In this document: positions 36,537-44,853 of the stretch, in pieces
How the letters are laid out: the number at the start of each line of letters is the position of its first letter
How positions within the stretch are numbered: position 1 is the first letter of the stretch
Assembly: GCA_963814165.1 (NCBI GenBank)
Contig: CAWFBW010000017.1
Coordinates: 1 to 64,000, forward strand
Length of the DNA: 64,000 bases
Source: DASRAA01 sp963814165
GTDB taxonomy: Bacteria; Acidobacteriota; Terriglobia; Terriglobales; Acidobacteriaceae
Direction: 5' to 3'
Program-made: the position numbers and the translations under genes
Notes under the pieces: generated by a model
What the model was told of the DNA's origin: nothing
The model's input: the letters and a program-made list of their open reading frames with translations, nothing else
Database searches by the model: none

Positions 36537-37757
36537 CTAGTCTGCCGTGGCTCCCTCGGGATCCCCCTCGGCAACCGAATCCTCGACCCGCAGCATCTTG
36601 ACCGCACCCAGCGCCAGCAGCGAGCTGACTCCCGCCACGTACGCAGGCCACCGGAAGTCGTGCATGTTCTCCACTAATACTCCGGCCAAGGGAGGCCCTA
36701 CCAGCGACGCGACACCAAACGAAGTAAACAGGAATCCCAGCAGTTCACCCAGCCCTTCGATTCCAAACCTGACTGCTGCGACCGCCGGAGTCATGGCAGC
36801 GACACCGCCGTACCCCACCCCCATCACCAGCGCGAACACGATGAGAATCGAATAGCTGTCGCTGAACCACCAGATTGCGGAACTCGTCAGCAAGATCAAG
36901 TAGCTCGCCTTGTACATGTTCAGCAGCCCGAAGCGAGGCGCGAGCGCATTGAGCCCCAGGCGCCCCACCACGCTCGACGCTCCCACGTAGCCGATCAGGG
37001 CGGCGCCGGCCACATGGCTGGCGCCAAGGCTCGTGGCGAAAGGAGTGATAAACACAAACGCCGTGAAGATGGCGATTCCCGAGAAGGCCAACGCGACATA
37101 CAGCAGCACGAACGTCCGTGTGTGCATCATGCCCAACACATCGATCTTGACTTTCTCGCGCAGCACTGGTGGACGCGACAGCAACGCCGCGCAGCCCAGC
37201 ACGATGGCCAGGCTCGCCCATCCGAACACGTCGAACGCGTGCCGCCAACCCATGTCCACCGTCAGCCGCGCTGCCAGCGGGGCGGCGACCAGGGTGCCGC
37301 AACCAATCCCGCTGATCGCGATTCCCAGTGCAATATCGCGACGCAATCTGAACCACTCGCCCACCGCCGCGATCGCCGGTATGTAAATGCAGGCCACCGC
37401 CGCTCCCACGCAAACCCCGTAGGAAATAAACAACATCGGCAGCGAATGGGCCTGGGCCGTCAACAGCAGCCCGCCTCCCATCAGCAGCGCGCCGGCACCC
37501 ACCACGTAGCGCGGGCCAATCTTGTCTGCCAGTTCTCCGGTGGCCGGAGACAGGAAGAACGACAGCACCGTCAGCGTCGAAAACACGGTGGACAGGGTGG
37601 CGTGGCTGGCTCCGAACGCTATGCCCAGCGGCCTCAGAAACACTCCGAAGCTGTAGGTCACCCCGAACGACACGAACGCGCAGAAGAACGCGGCCAGCAC
37701 AATCAGCCATGCGCGCGGTGAATCAATTCCGGTATTGGGATGGGCTGATTCTGACAT
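36537..37757 (-). CDS. Major facilitator superfamily transporter
   Basis: A 406-aa, 12-TM transporter. The start at 37757 has AGGGAAA 8 nt upstream; an extension to 37838 is open but unlikely. The loop 2-3 motif is GELADKIGPRYVVG, and the first helix LAAFFCAFVSFGVTYSFGVF with the FGVFL signature places it near monocarboxylate / oxalate-formate antiporter-like MFS proteins. Uptake or exchange of a small carboxylate is a family-level inference. It converges on the secreted protein gene at 35606. Confidence 0.88.
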   Translation of the reverse strand: MSESAHPNTGIDSPRAWLIVLAAFFCAFVSFGVTYSFGVFLRPLGIAFGASHATLSTVFSTLTVLSFFLSPATGELADKIGPRYVVGAGALLMGGGLLLTAQAHSLPMLFISYGVCVGAAVACIYIPAIAAVGEWFRLRRDIALGIAISGIGCGTLVAAPLAARLTVDMGWRHAFDVFGWASLAIVLGCAALLSRPPVLREKVKIDVLGMMHTRTFVLLYVALAFSGIAIFTAFVFITPFATSLGASHVAGAALIGYVGASSVVGRLGLNALAPRFGLLNMYKASYLILLTSSAIWWFSDSYSILIVFALVMGVGYGGVAAMTPAVAAVRFGIEGLGELLGFLFTSFGVASLVGPPLAGVLVENMHDFRWPAYVAGVSSLLALGAVKMLRVEDSVAEGDPEGATAD

Positions 37758-37872
37758 TGCTGTGTTTCCCTGAGGGCCCCGGGAAGGGGTGTTTGCCAGC
37801 ATACCCCCACGTAAGCGCTGAGCCAAGCGGAAAAGCATTCGGTCAGCCTTTCAAAGGAACCTGCTGCTCGAG

Positions 37873-37938
37873 GTGGAAGCACCAGGCCTTAGCGTGGTGA
37901 ATCACGGGCGAAATATGCTTAGGCTTTAGCCTGGGGAT
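37873..37938 (+). repeat. Decayed REP hairpins before a RAYT remnant
   Basis: GTGGAAGCACCAGGCCTTAGC (first 20 bases match with changes) at 37873 and AGGC-TTTA-GCCT at 37921-37932 are degenerate versions of the two REP hairpins that precede the intact RAYT at 42038-42095, in the same order and spacing. Confidence 0.7.
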
Positions 37939-37940
37939 TT

Positions 37941-38104
37941 ATGCCGCTCGCGCCGCGAGAAATCCGGACGTTCTTTATCACCGCTGCAACCTGGGGTCGC
38001 CGTCCCATCTTTCGCGCCGTACCAATGGCACGGCACGGCTATTCCTCTACCCTATCGTGCACAACGCAAATTCCTGCTCCACGAATTTGTGCTCATGCCG
38101 GCCG
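37941..38104 (+). pseudogene. RAYT (REP-associated Y1 transposase) remnant
   Basis: The first 34 codons (MPLAPREIRTFF, TWGRRPIFRA) match the intact RAYT at 42099 closely. An internal deletion of about 14 bp then breaks the frame; similarity resumes at CAACGCAAATTCCTGCTCCA and ends near 38100, before the HUH motif. It is a 5' fragment with its REP hairpins still in front. Confidence 0.8.
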
Positions 38105-38523
38105 CCCGCCTGAGTGTCTAAAAAGCGAAAGTCTGGCAAAAGACCCCTCCCCGTCCCCCTTTGTGGAATCAATGAGTTACGCATGATTTATGACGTAAGA
38201 TATTGTCCCCACAAGAGTTATTAGGTAAGTTATAGATTTCAAAGAACTTAGTATGCTGAACGCACTTGTCTCAGCCGACGCCCCAAAGTTGGGAGCAGAA
38301 ATCTCGCAGCGTGAGCGAGGCAAGAGACACCAATCCCCCGCCTCCCGTTGGCTCTTTTACGTGGTCTAGAGCTCGGCGCGGAAGGGCGTAGGTCACGAGG
38401 TTGTGTGATAACGAAAGTGGTCTTCATGATGGACTAGGATTACGCGGCGGCAGAGAGCCGACACGGTTATCCAATCAGCCAATCAAACTGTCTGGTTTTG
38501 GCGAACGCGACGGCCGATCTTTG
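38105..38523. other. Intergenic region, no gene seen
   Basis: This 419-bp stretch is more AT-rich in its first third than the neighbourhood. I found no coding frame, no terminator and no copy of the island's hairpin repeats. It marks the left side of the accessory island. Confidence 0.45.
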
Positions 38524-40662
38524 TTAGTTGTCTCCTAAGCGCTTGAGATTGTTCATCGCATTCTGATTTCCGACCTGCGCCGCCTTGCGATACCAGAGGA
38601 CAGCCTGCTGCTGGTCCTTCTGGACGCCTTGGCCGTTTTCGCACATGGCGGCTACTTTGTTCATGCCCTCTGCGACTCCGCCTTCGGCGGCCCTGCGGTA
38701 CCAGTAGAAAGCTTGTTGCAGATCCTTTTTCACGCCTTTCCCAGACTCGTACATATCGGCCAAGTAAAACATCCCTGTAGCATTGCCGCCCTCGGCCGCC
38801 TTGCGGTACCAATTGACCGCTTGCCGTAAGTCCTTCTGAACCCCCAGCCCGTCTTCATACATGACGCCGAAGCTGCTCATTCCCTGCAAGTCTCCCGCTT
38901 CGGCGGCCTTGCGATACCAAGTCACAGCTTGCCGGTAGTCTGTTGGCAGGCCCCATCCGTTGTCGTACATTCGGCCGAGACTGCTCATTGCGCGGGGGTT
39001 GCCAGCTTCAGCGGCCTTGCGATACCAGTCCACTGCGTGCGCATAGTCTTTGGGTACGCCATACCCGTTCTCGTAGCAGACCCCCAACTCGTAGTTGCCG
39101 CGCACGTTGCCTGCTGCGGCGGCCTTGCGATACCAAGAGACTGCCTGCGTGTCGTCTTTTGCCACGCCGTTGCCGTCATGGTAGGCGACGCCTACCTCCA
39201 CCATTGCCTCAAGTTCCCCCGACCGCGCTTTGCGATATCGGTCTGCCAACGTTGCACTCATGCCAGCCGGCAGATCCCCGTCGGCAGGCGCGTCGAGGTG
39301 GGACGCGGAAGTCGTTGATGGCGGCAGATTCGTACTCTTCTCAGGCAACTCGTGAGCGGCCGGAGCGGAAGTTGGCGCTGCATGCACCGGGTTCAGCGAT
39401 TTAGCTTTTGGTATTGATGGGGGTGAGACCTCAGGTTCTGCAATTTCAGCTTTCACCGATGGCGCTTGAGTTTCCGGTTGTGCCTTCGCCGGTGCCGGTG
39501 CAGGCTGGTTGACGGGCGGAGGGCTGTCGATCTTGGGAGGGATTTCTTGCGCTCTGGTGACGCGAGATTGTGAGTTCTGGACAGCAGGACTTGCCTGCTT
39601 CCAATGTGATGTCGCTCCGTAGACTATTGAGCCGAACACTATGGTCGCGCACAGAGTACTAGCTACGATCATCCAACGCGTAGACCTTTGCCAAGGGGGC
39701 GCCGGTAACTGGGGGCCCGGTTTGAACTCGTGTTCCCGATGAGCCTGGTCAGCGGCAGTGCCCTGCTGCTGCGATCGCTCTCTGTTTTCGGCCGCTAGGT
39801 CGCGCTCTACTGCCAGGGGAGCTTGCTCGGCAGAGACGCGCTGGCGTTCCCGCCCCTGGCGCGTGACTCGTTCCTCTGCAGCTTTTCGTTCGGCCCTCTG
39901 ATGCTCCGAAAGAACCTTCTGGGCAGCAGATTGTTTTCGATCCTCTTCTAGCCGCGCTTGCTCAGCAGCAACGCGCTGACTCTCCAGCTCGCGGCGGGCT
40001 TTCTCCGAAGCTTTCGCTCGCTCGCGTTCCTCCTGCTCCATCCAGGCTTGTTCGGCGGCGGCCCGTTTGTACCGTTCCGCCAAGCGTTTGTGCTCAATGG
40101 ATGACCGGCGCCTGCGCTCTTCATCGTCCACGCTGGTATCGGCAGGCACCGCAGTTGCCGCGGCTAGGGTATCGTTCTTGGCGCCGGAATTGAAGTTCAC
40201 CGCGGTCGCCCCGGCCAGCCTGTAACTATCGGTGCATTTATTGGCAGTTAGCGTGATCGCTCCGGTCCGGGTATCTTTCGCACTCAAGCTAGAAAGCAGT
40301 TCTTCCAACCCGGAGAGGTAGTCGGTGCGAAAATCGGCATACTGAAATGGGAGGAGACGAAAAGGGATCGTGCACTGGCGATAGAAGATCGGGATGATTT
40401 CATCGCCCTCGCTTATGGCATATCCAACCTCCGCCTGCACATTCCTGGAGGCCACAGAAGCCGGCGACAGTACGACCAACATCCGCGAGCAGCTATTCAC
40501 AGCAACCTGGATTTCATCGGCCCACGTCTGCCCGGGACGGATGTCGAGCTTGTCCATCCAAACCTTTGCGCCCTTGGCCTTGAGGTCTTTGGCCAGGCGG
40601 AGGACAAACACCCAATCTTCGCGACTGTAGCTGACGAAGGCCGTAGATGGATCGATGTGCAA
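38524..40662 (-). CDS. TIR domain - coiled coil - TM - Sel1 repeat protein
   Basis: A 712-aa protein if translation starts at the TTG at 40662, which has AGGAG 6-7 nt upstream; the frame is open to 40776. Residues 7-140 form a TIR domain (AFVSYSREDWVFVLRLAKDL, VWMDKLDIRPGQTW); Glu78 in SRNVQAEVGYA sits where NADase TIRs carry their catalytic Glu. A long Glu/Ala/Arg coiled coil (about 175-320), one TM (MIVASTLCATIVFGSIVYGA), a Pro-rich linker, and six Sel1 repeats plus a partial seventh (each ending WYRKAAEAG-like) follow. TIR plus ligand-binding repeats suggests a signalling or defence role. Partners are not evident. Confidence 0.86.
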   Translation of the reverse strand: MHIDPSTAFVSYSREDWVFVLRLAKDLKAKGAKVWMDKLDIRPGQTWADEIQVAVNSCSRMLVVLSPASVASRNVQAEVGYAISEGDEIIPIFYRQCTIPFRLLPFQYADFRTDYLSGLEELLSSLSAKDTRTGAITLTANKCTDSYRLAGATAVNFNSGAKNDTLAAATAVPADTSVDDEERRRRSSIEHKRLAERYKRAAAEQAWMEQEERERAKASEKARRELESQRVAAEQARLEEDRKQSAAQKVLSEHQRAERKAAEERVTRQGRERQRVSAEQAPLAVERDLAAENRERSQQQGTAADQAHREHEFKPGPQLPAPPWQRSTRWMIVASTLCATIVFGSIVYGATSHWKQASPAVQNSQSRVTRAQEIPPKIDSPPPVNQPAPAPAKAQPETQAPSVKAEIAEPEVSPPSIPKAKSLNPVHAAPTSAPAAHELPEKSTNLPPSTTSASHLDAPADGDLPAGMSATLADRYRKARSGELEAMVEVGVAYHDGNGVAKDDTQAVSWYRKAAAAGNVRGNYELGVCYENGYGVPKDYAHAVDWYRKAAEAGNPRAMSSLGRMYDNGWGLPTDYRQAVTWYRKAAEAGDLQGMSSFGVMYEDGLGVQKDLRQAVNWYRKAAEGGNATGMFYLADMYESGKGVKKDLQQAFYWYRRAAEGGVAEGMNKVAAMCENGQGVQKDQQQAVLWYRKAAQVGNQNAMNNLKRLGDN

Positions 40663-40896
40663 TTCGATCTCCTGGCGCCGAAAGTCCCGGCGGAAACTAT
40701 GCTGACATTGGGTAATCTGCAATTCGGTAACCAAGACAACGGAGATTCGTGGCCGGATGATAAGTCTATAGAGCAACAGGAGTAATACGATTACGATGGG
40801 GTGAAGCGGGCTCCCATCCGACGGTAATACGTCACCAATAAGCTAGGACGAACTATCCGAGCGGATAGCGGTGGTATTGATCGGCCCGGTAACCGG

Positions 40897-41140
40897 AACC
40901 TTGCCGATGTGATGCGCGACATCAAGGCCAATTCGTCGCGGCATATGCGAGAGTTGGGCGTGCGGTTCGCGTGGCATGACGAATACTCCGGCATCAGCGT
41001 CAGTCCGTCGCAGGGGAGCGTGGTGAAGCGGTACATCGCGAACCAGAAGGAACACCACCGCAGCGCGGGTTTGATGAAGAGCTCGTGATGTTGTTGGAAC
41101 GGGAGGGGTCCGATTTGATCGTGCGGAAGCGTTGGGGTGA
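40897..41140 (+). pseudogene. IS200/IS605-like TnpA (Y1) fragment
   Basis: The reading LADVMRDIKANSSRHM, FAWHDEYSGISVSPSQ, VKRYIANQKEHHRS matches the C-terminal half of IS200-type transposases, including the Tyr helix region. The 5' half with the HUH motif is absent. A one-base frame break near 41070 separates FDEELVMLLEREG and a second precedes GVRFDRAEALG before a stop. It is a dead remnant. Confidence 0.82.
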
Positions 41141-41289
41141 GAGTGCCACCCGCCGAGGCGGGCTGGCGCTTACTTATGGGGCACGGTACCGCGGGCGTAG
41201 CCTGTCCTGAGCGCAGTCGAAGGACCCACGGCTCGCACAGATGGCGCCCTGCGGGCTTTGGGCATTGCGGCTTCTCGTCAGTTCAGTCA

Positions 41290-41335
41290 CCCCCGTTAGC
41301 GTCCAAAAAAGAAGGACGCGAACGTGGGGCACCGG
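41290..41335 (+). repeat. Dispersed hairpin repeat, copy 1
   Basis: Arms CCCCGTTAGCGTCC and GGACGCGAACGTGGGG flank an A-rich loop (AAAAAAGAA), followed by GCACCGGGC. Other copies are at 41981, 48368 and, inverted, at 49285. It overlaps the 3' side of the ParE gene and may act as its terminator. Confidence 0.7.
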
Positions 41336-41337
41336 GC

Positions 41338-41658
41338 TCAGGCAGAAAAGAGTGACTCAAGATCGCGAGCGCCGTGGACAACTCTCAGCACGAAAATTCC
41401 TGTCGGCTCGACTTGATAGAAGATGAGGTGTTTAGGGAATCCGCTGACGGGAACGCGACGAGTGCCTTGCAATTGCTCGGCCTTGAACCGGCACAGGGAG
41501 CCAAATTTCGGCGCGGTAGAAATCCGCACAATTGTTGAGGAGACCGCCCTATCCCAGCGCGTCGCCAGCCTCGGGCCGGATTGGAGTTCGTACCAGTCTG
41601 CCTGCTCAAGGATGTCGGCTATTGCGAGGTCACTCAAGTGAATCGAGATCCGTTTCAC
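41338..41658 (-). CDS. ParE/RelE-superfamily toxin
   Basis: A 106-aa type II toxin. The ParE pattern is present: IADILEQADWYELQSGPRLATRW, FPKHLIFYQVE and IFVLRVVHGARDLESLF. The start codon overlaps the antitoxin stop (ATGA at 41655-41658), the usual arrangement for translational coupling. Family members poison gyrase or cut mRNA; which one cannot be told. It sits in the mobile island and may stabilise it. Confidence 0.9.
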   Translation of the reverse strand: MKRISIHLSDLAIADILEQADWYELQSGPRLATRWDRAVSSTIVRISTAPKFGSLCRFKAEQLQGTRRVPVSGFPKHLIFYQVEPTGIFVLRVVHGARDLESLFSA

Positions 41659-41912
41659 TTGCGGCCCGCACGTTCACGCAGTGCAGTGACAAGACCCTTC
41701 TTGCGAATGTCGCTGAGACGGACTTCGATCTTTGCGCCCTTCGCCCCGGCAAGCAACTGCTGCTCCAGGGCGGCGAGACGGCGTTCCTTGTCTTGGCGAA
41801 TCAGTTCGCGGACGTATTCGCTGGGGGTGCCCCAGTCTCCGGAGGCAACCTGGCCTTCAACGTAGGCTTTCAACGCTTCGGGTAACGAAATGTTCAGAGA
41901 TGTCATTGGCAT
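41655..41912 (-). CDS. ParD-like ribbon-helix-helix antitoxin
   Basis: An 85-aa antitoxin. The ribbon-helix-helix DNA-binding part (SLNISLPEALKAYVEGQV) is followed by the ParD motif GTPSEYVRELIRQDKERRLA and a basic C terminus that would wrap the toxin. It probably represses its own operon. A start at the second Met (MTSLNISLP) is equally possible. Confidence 0.9.
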   Translation of the reverse strand: MPMTSLNISLPEALKAYVEGQVASGDWGTPSEYVRELIRQDKERRLAALEQQLLAGAKGAKIEVRLSDIRKKGLVTALRERAGRK

Positions 41913-41980
41913 GTCGTCATATTATGACAGTTTATGAAGGTTGTCGAGGATGGGAATGAGCGACTCGTCAGTCTATTGCA

Positions 41981-42027
41981 CCCACGTTAGCGTCCAAAAA
42001 AAGGACGCGAACGTGGGGCACCGGGCT
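41981..42027 (+). repeat. Dispersed hairpin repeat, copy 2
   Basis: CCCACGTTAGCGTCC (41981-41995) pairs with GGACGCGAACGTGGG (42003-42017) through 14 of 15 positions with one A-G mismatch; the loop is seven A. GCACCGGGCT follows. It directly precedes the left REP of the RAYT unit. Confidence 0.78.
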
Positions 42028-42037
42028 AGGGTGGAAG

Positions 42038-42095
42038 CACCACGCTTTAGCGTGGTGAAAAGCCAGCGGAATATACTCAGGCTTTAGCCTTGGGA
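42038..42095 (+). repeat. Left REP hairpins of the RAYT unit
   Basis: Hairpin A: CACCACGC-TTTA-GCGTGGTG (42038-42057, perfect 8-bp stem, tetraloop). Hairpin B: AGGC-TTTA-GCCT (42079-42090). Both loops are TTTA. The same hairpins recur inverted after the gene, which is the classic RAYT-with-flanking-REP layout. Confidence 0.85.
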
Positions 42096-42098
42096 TTT

Positions 42099-42563
42099 AT
42101 GTCGCTCGCGCCGCAAGAAATCCGCACGTTCTTCATCTCAGCCGCCACCTGGGGCCGCCGACCCATCTTCCGCGCCGAACCGATGGCGCAGCTATTCCTC
42201 GACACGCTCCAGCGCTATCGTGCGCAACGCAAATTCCTGCTCCACGAATTCGTGCTCACGCCTGACCACTTCCACCTACTCTTGACGCCTGCGCCGGAAG
42301 TGCCCATGGAAAAAACAGTTCAACTCATCAAAGGAGGCTTCTCCTTCCGCGTAAAGAAGGAGTTGAATTCGAGCCTGGAGGTTTGGGCAACGGGATACAC
42401 AGAGCATCGCGTGAAAGACGCGTCCGACTACCTGCGGCACGCCACATATATCCGCGAGAATCCGATGCGAGCGAGGTTGGTGGAAACGTGTGCGGCGTAT
42501 CGGTTGAGCTCGGCTTCGGGGGAGTGGGGGATCGATCCAACCCCACCATGGCTAAAGCCATAA
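42099..42563 (+). CDS. REP-associated tyrosine transposase (RAYT)
   Basis: A 154-aa Y1-family HUH endonuclease. The HUH motif is LTPDHFHLLL (His57, His59) and the catalytic Tyr is Tyr117 in HATYIRENPMRARL; WATGYTEHRVKDASDYLRH is the conserved RAYT block before it. The ATG at 42099 is preferred over a TTG at 42090 that lies inside a REP hairpin. RAYTs nick REP single-stranded DNA and are thought to spread REP/BIME sequences. It is intact and flanked by its own REPs, so it may be active. Confidence 0.92.
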   Translation: MSLAPQEIRTFFISAATWGRRPIFRAEPMAQLFLDTLQRYRAQRKFLLHEFVLTPDHFHLLLTPAPEVPMEKTVQLIKGGFSFRVKKELNSSLEVWATGYTEHRVKDASDYLRHATYIRENPMRARLVETCAAYRLSSASGEWGIDPTPPWLKP

Positions 42564-42613
42564 AAATAACGGAGCCGTTTTTCACCACGCTAAAGCGTGG
42601 TGCTTCCACCCTT
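42547..42613 (-). repeat. Right REP hairpins of the RAYT unit (inverted)
   Basis: ATGGC-TAAA-GCCAT (42548-42561, overlapping the RAYT stop) is the counterpart of hairpin B. CACCACGC-TAAA-GCGTGGTG (42583-42602) with CTTCCACCCTT after it is the exact inverse of hairpin A with its GGTGGAAG flank. The order is B-then-A, so left and right sides are mirror images. Confidence 0.85.
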
Positions 42614-42711
42614 CTCAAGCCTTTGGGCTGACGCCCACGGCTCACACAAATGACGCCCTGCGGGCTCGAAGGTATTCGACATTGTGGCAGGATCGAGGGG
42701 AAAATCCCCAC

Positions 42712-42738
42712 TCAAGCGGCCAAAAACGGGCCGCTTGA
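42712..42738 (+). repeat. Hairpin repeat at the left edge of IS110 copy 1
   Basis: TCAAGCGGCC-aaaaacg-GGCCGCTTGA, perfect 10-bp stem. It ends exactly where the IS begins. A near-identical, uninterrupted copy is at 44854-44880. Confidence 0.85.
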
Positions 42739-42824
42739 ATGATTTCATGACAACGTCGACTCCTGTCCGGCGAGTAAATTGGTGGTGCTGAACGACCAAG
42801 GCTCGGGAGGAAGGAGTCGACGCG

Positions 42825-43858
42825 ATGATCATTATAGGCTGCGATTTTCATCCGAGCGCGCAGATGATGGCGTGGAAGAACACGGAAACCGGAGAGTGCG
42901 GCGAGCGCGAACTGAAGCACGACGGCGAGGCTCAAGCCTACTACCGGGGGCTGTGCGGGCAGAAGGTGCGGGTAGGGATGGAAGCCACGGGGCATGCGCG
43001 CTGGTTCGAGCCCGCCGCGGCGGGTTGGAAGAATGCGGGATCGAGTTGTGGGTGGCCGATCCGGCGCAGGTACGGGCGGCGGCGACACGCAAGCAGAAGA
43101 CCGACCGGCGCGACGCCGAGTTGCTGCTGCAGTTGCTGAGCGACGGGCGGCTGGAGAAGATGCGCATCCACATGCCCACGCCGGCGGAACGCGATGTGCG
43201 GCGGCTGGTGCTGCATCGTCACCGGTTGGTGCAGATGCGGACGCGGGTGATGAACCAGTTGCAGGCCATCGCCCTGAACGAGGGGTTGCGCAAGAAGCGG
43301 GCGCTGTGGACGAAGTCGGGACGGGAGCAGTTGCTGGGGCTGGAACTGATGCCCTGGGCGGCGACGGCGCGCGCGGACCTGCTGGCGCTGCTGGAGGACC
43401 TGAACCGGCGCATTGCGGAGCTGGATCGGGCAGTGGAACGGGAGGCCGAAGTGCGGCCGGAGGTGGGGCGCTTGCGCAGCCAGCACGGAGTGGGTCCGAT
43501 CGTGGGATTGCTGTACGTGCTGACCATCCTGGATCCGACGCGTTTTCAGAGCAGCCGCCAGGTGGCCAGCTATCTGGGGTTGATTCCCAGCGAACGCAGC
43601 TCGGGCGAGCGGCAGCGGCTGGGACACCTGACGAAACAAGGCAACGCGGTATTGCGTGGGTTGCTGACGGAAGCGGCGCACACCGCGGTGCGTTTCGACG
43701 CCGAGTGGCGGCGGCAGTACGTGCGGCTGGCGATGAAGAAGAACCGCTCGATTGCGGCGGTGGCGATTGCCCGCAAGCTGGCGGTGCGGTTGTGGTGGAT
43801 GTGGAAGTTGGGACTCGAGCCGGGGCAAAAGATCGAGTCCGGTTCGCATGCCGGGTAG
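42825..43858 (+). CDS. IS110 family DEDD recombinase, read in two frames
   Basis: The first frame from 42825 carries the RuvC-like Asp7 (IIIGCDFHPSAQMMAW) and Glu53 (VGMEATGHARWFE). After the palindrome CCCGCCGCGGCGGG (43011-43024) the protein continues in the -1 frame with ECGIELWVADPA, the remaining acidic pair KQKTDRRDAELL, and the Tnp_20 domain with its helix-hairpin-helix (RSQHGVGPIVGLLYVL) and catalytic-Ser region (VASYLGLIPSERSSG). The joined product is about 344 aa, normal for the family. Copy 2 has the same break. Either a programmed shift or an inactivating insertion spread in trans would explain this. Confidence 0.85.
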
Positions 43859-44149
43859 CCTGTGGTGCCCCATGGGGTGAAGTTCGATCCCCGCTGGAAT
43901 GAATAGGCGCCCGGCCTCCCTCGCGTGGGCGAGGGAGTTCGAAGTGGGAATCATGGTGGCATGACCGAATGGATGGTTGGTGGAACCTGGGTTCCATCGA
44001 GAGATTCAGGAAACGAGCCTTGGTCGGCGAAGCAGAGTCTCACGGCAGAACACACTGGGGATTTTCCGATAGAGCGAAATGGCGCTCGGAAAAGCTCGCG
44101 CGGCGGAGTGCGCTCAAAAAGCTCTTGACGCGGGGCAGGGTTGTCATAG
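43859..44149 (+). ncRNA. Candidate bridge RNA in the IS110 right end, copy 1
   Basis: IS110 elements encode a bridge RNA whose two loops pair with target and donor DNA. Here GGTGCCCCAT (43864-43873) is the exact complement of the target half ATGGGGCACC. Across a GGGG/CCCC stem, GGAATGA (43896-43902) equals the other half and core, GAATG. A 9-bp hairpin (43916-43937) separates this from a second loop: GAATCAT (43948-43954) pairs with the element's left end ATGATTT, and ATGGATG (43969-43975) pairs, with one wobble, with the complement of ATAGATG at the right-end junction. The region is identical in both copies. RNA boundaries are not known. Confidence 0.68.
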
Positions 44150-44324
44150 ATGGGGCACCCGAACTGAAGATTCTTGGTTAATGAGAGGGGTTACCTCGGC
44201 CACCAGTCCACCGGTCCAACACGGTGATCGAATCAGCTGGAACAGGTGAGTCAGGTGTAAGATGGTTGCCGTCTTGAAGGTGAAGATGAAGGTTTCGGGT
44301 CAGGACGAGCTGCGAAGGAAGCCA

Positions 44325-44774
44325 ATGAAGAACTTGTTTCAGCAAGATACGGTTGACGAGGTGCTCTCGCGCATAGACAATCTGCAGCCCGCGGCCGTGC
44401 GGCAGTGGGGGAAGATGGACGTGGCACAGATGATGGCACATTGTTCGGGAACCATGGACATGGCCTCGGGAAGGCTGAATCCGCCGCGAATTTTCATTGG
44501 GAGGCTGATCGGTCCGCTTTTCAAGTCCGTCTTCACGAACGAAAAACCGTTCGGGAAGAATGCCCCCACCGATAAACAGTTGGTGGTCGCCGACCAGAGG
44601 GATTTCCGGCGCGAGCAGCAACAGCTCAAACTGAAGATCCGGCAGTTCTACGAGGGCGGGAAAGCGCAATGCACGCGTCATCCACATCCGTTCTTCGGTC
44701 CGCTAACGCCGGCAGTCTGGAGCCGTGGAATGTATAAGCACCTCGATCACCACTTACGTCAGTTCGGCGCGTAA
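44325..44774 (+). CDS. DUF1569 domain protein (DinB-like fold)
   Basis: A 149-aa protein. The start at 44325 (MKNLFQQDTVDEVLSRIDNL) has AAGGAAG upstream; an upstream in-frame GTG/ATG extension is less likely. DUF1569 blocks are present: WGKMDVAQMMAHCSGTMDMA, HPFFGPLTP and YKHLDHHLRQFG, with His residues placed as the metal ligands of DinB-like four-helix bundles. The function of the family is unknown. It lies between the two IS110 copies with the second TIR gene. Confidence 0.85.
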   Translation: MKNLFQQDTVDEVLSRIDNLQPAAVRQWGKMDVAQMMAHCSGTMDMASGRLNPPRIFIGRLIGPLFKSVFTNEKPFGKNAPTDKQLVVADQRDFRREQQQLKLKIRQFYEGGKAQCTRHPHPFFGPLTPAVWSRGMYKHLDHHLRQFGA

Positions 44775-44853
44775 CGCCCTCCGTTCAGGTTGATATCAAC
44801 GGAATACAAAGATGGTGCTCGGTAGCCTGCGGTTAAGAGACGACAATCCCCAC

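Larger units (their letters stand above)
42739..44149 (+). mobile_element. IS110 family element (IS1111-type), copy 1, 1411 bp
   Basis: The ends are defined by comparison with copy 2 and with the empty site at 44854-44890. There is no target duplication, as usual for IS110. Crossover can be placed anywhere in the shared ATG. Subterminal inverted repeats CATGACAAC (left) and GTTGTCAT(right) lie a few bases from the ends, and the non-coding right end is long (291 bp) while the left is short (86 bp), both IS1111-subgroup traits. Identity with copy 2 is high with many silent differences. Confidence 0.9.

Noticed and set aside
43880..43892. T-loop-like GTTCGATCC suggesting a tRNA
   Set aside because: No acceptor stem, D-arm or anticodon arm can be built around it; it is part of the putative bridge RNA.
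42642..43997. Long minus-strand frames across the IS110 elements
   Set aside because: They are the complement of the recombinase gene and are repeated in copy 2 for that reason only.
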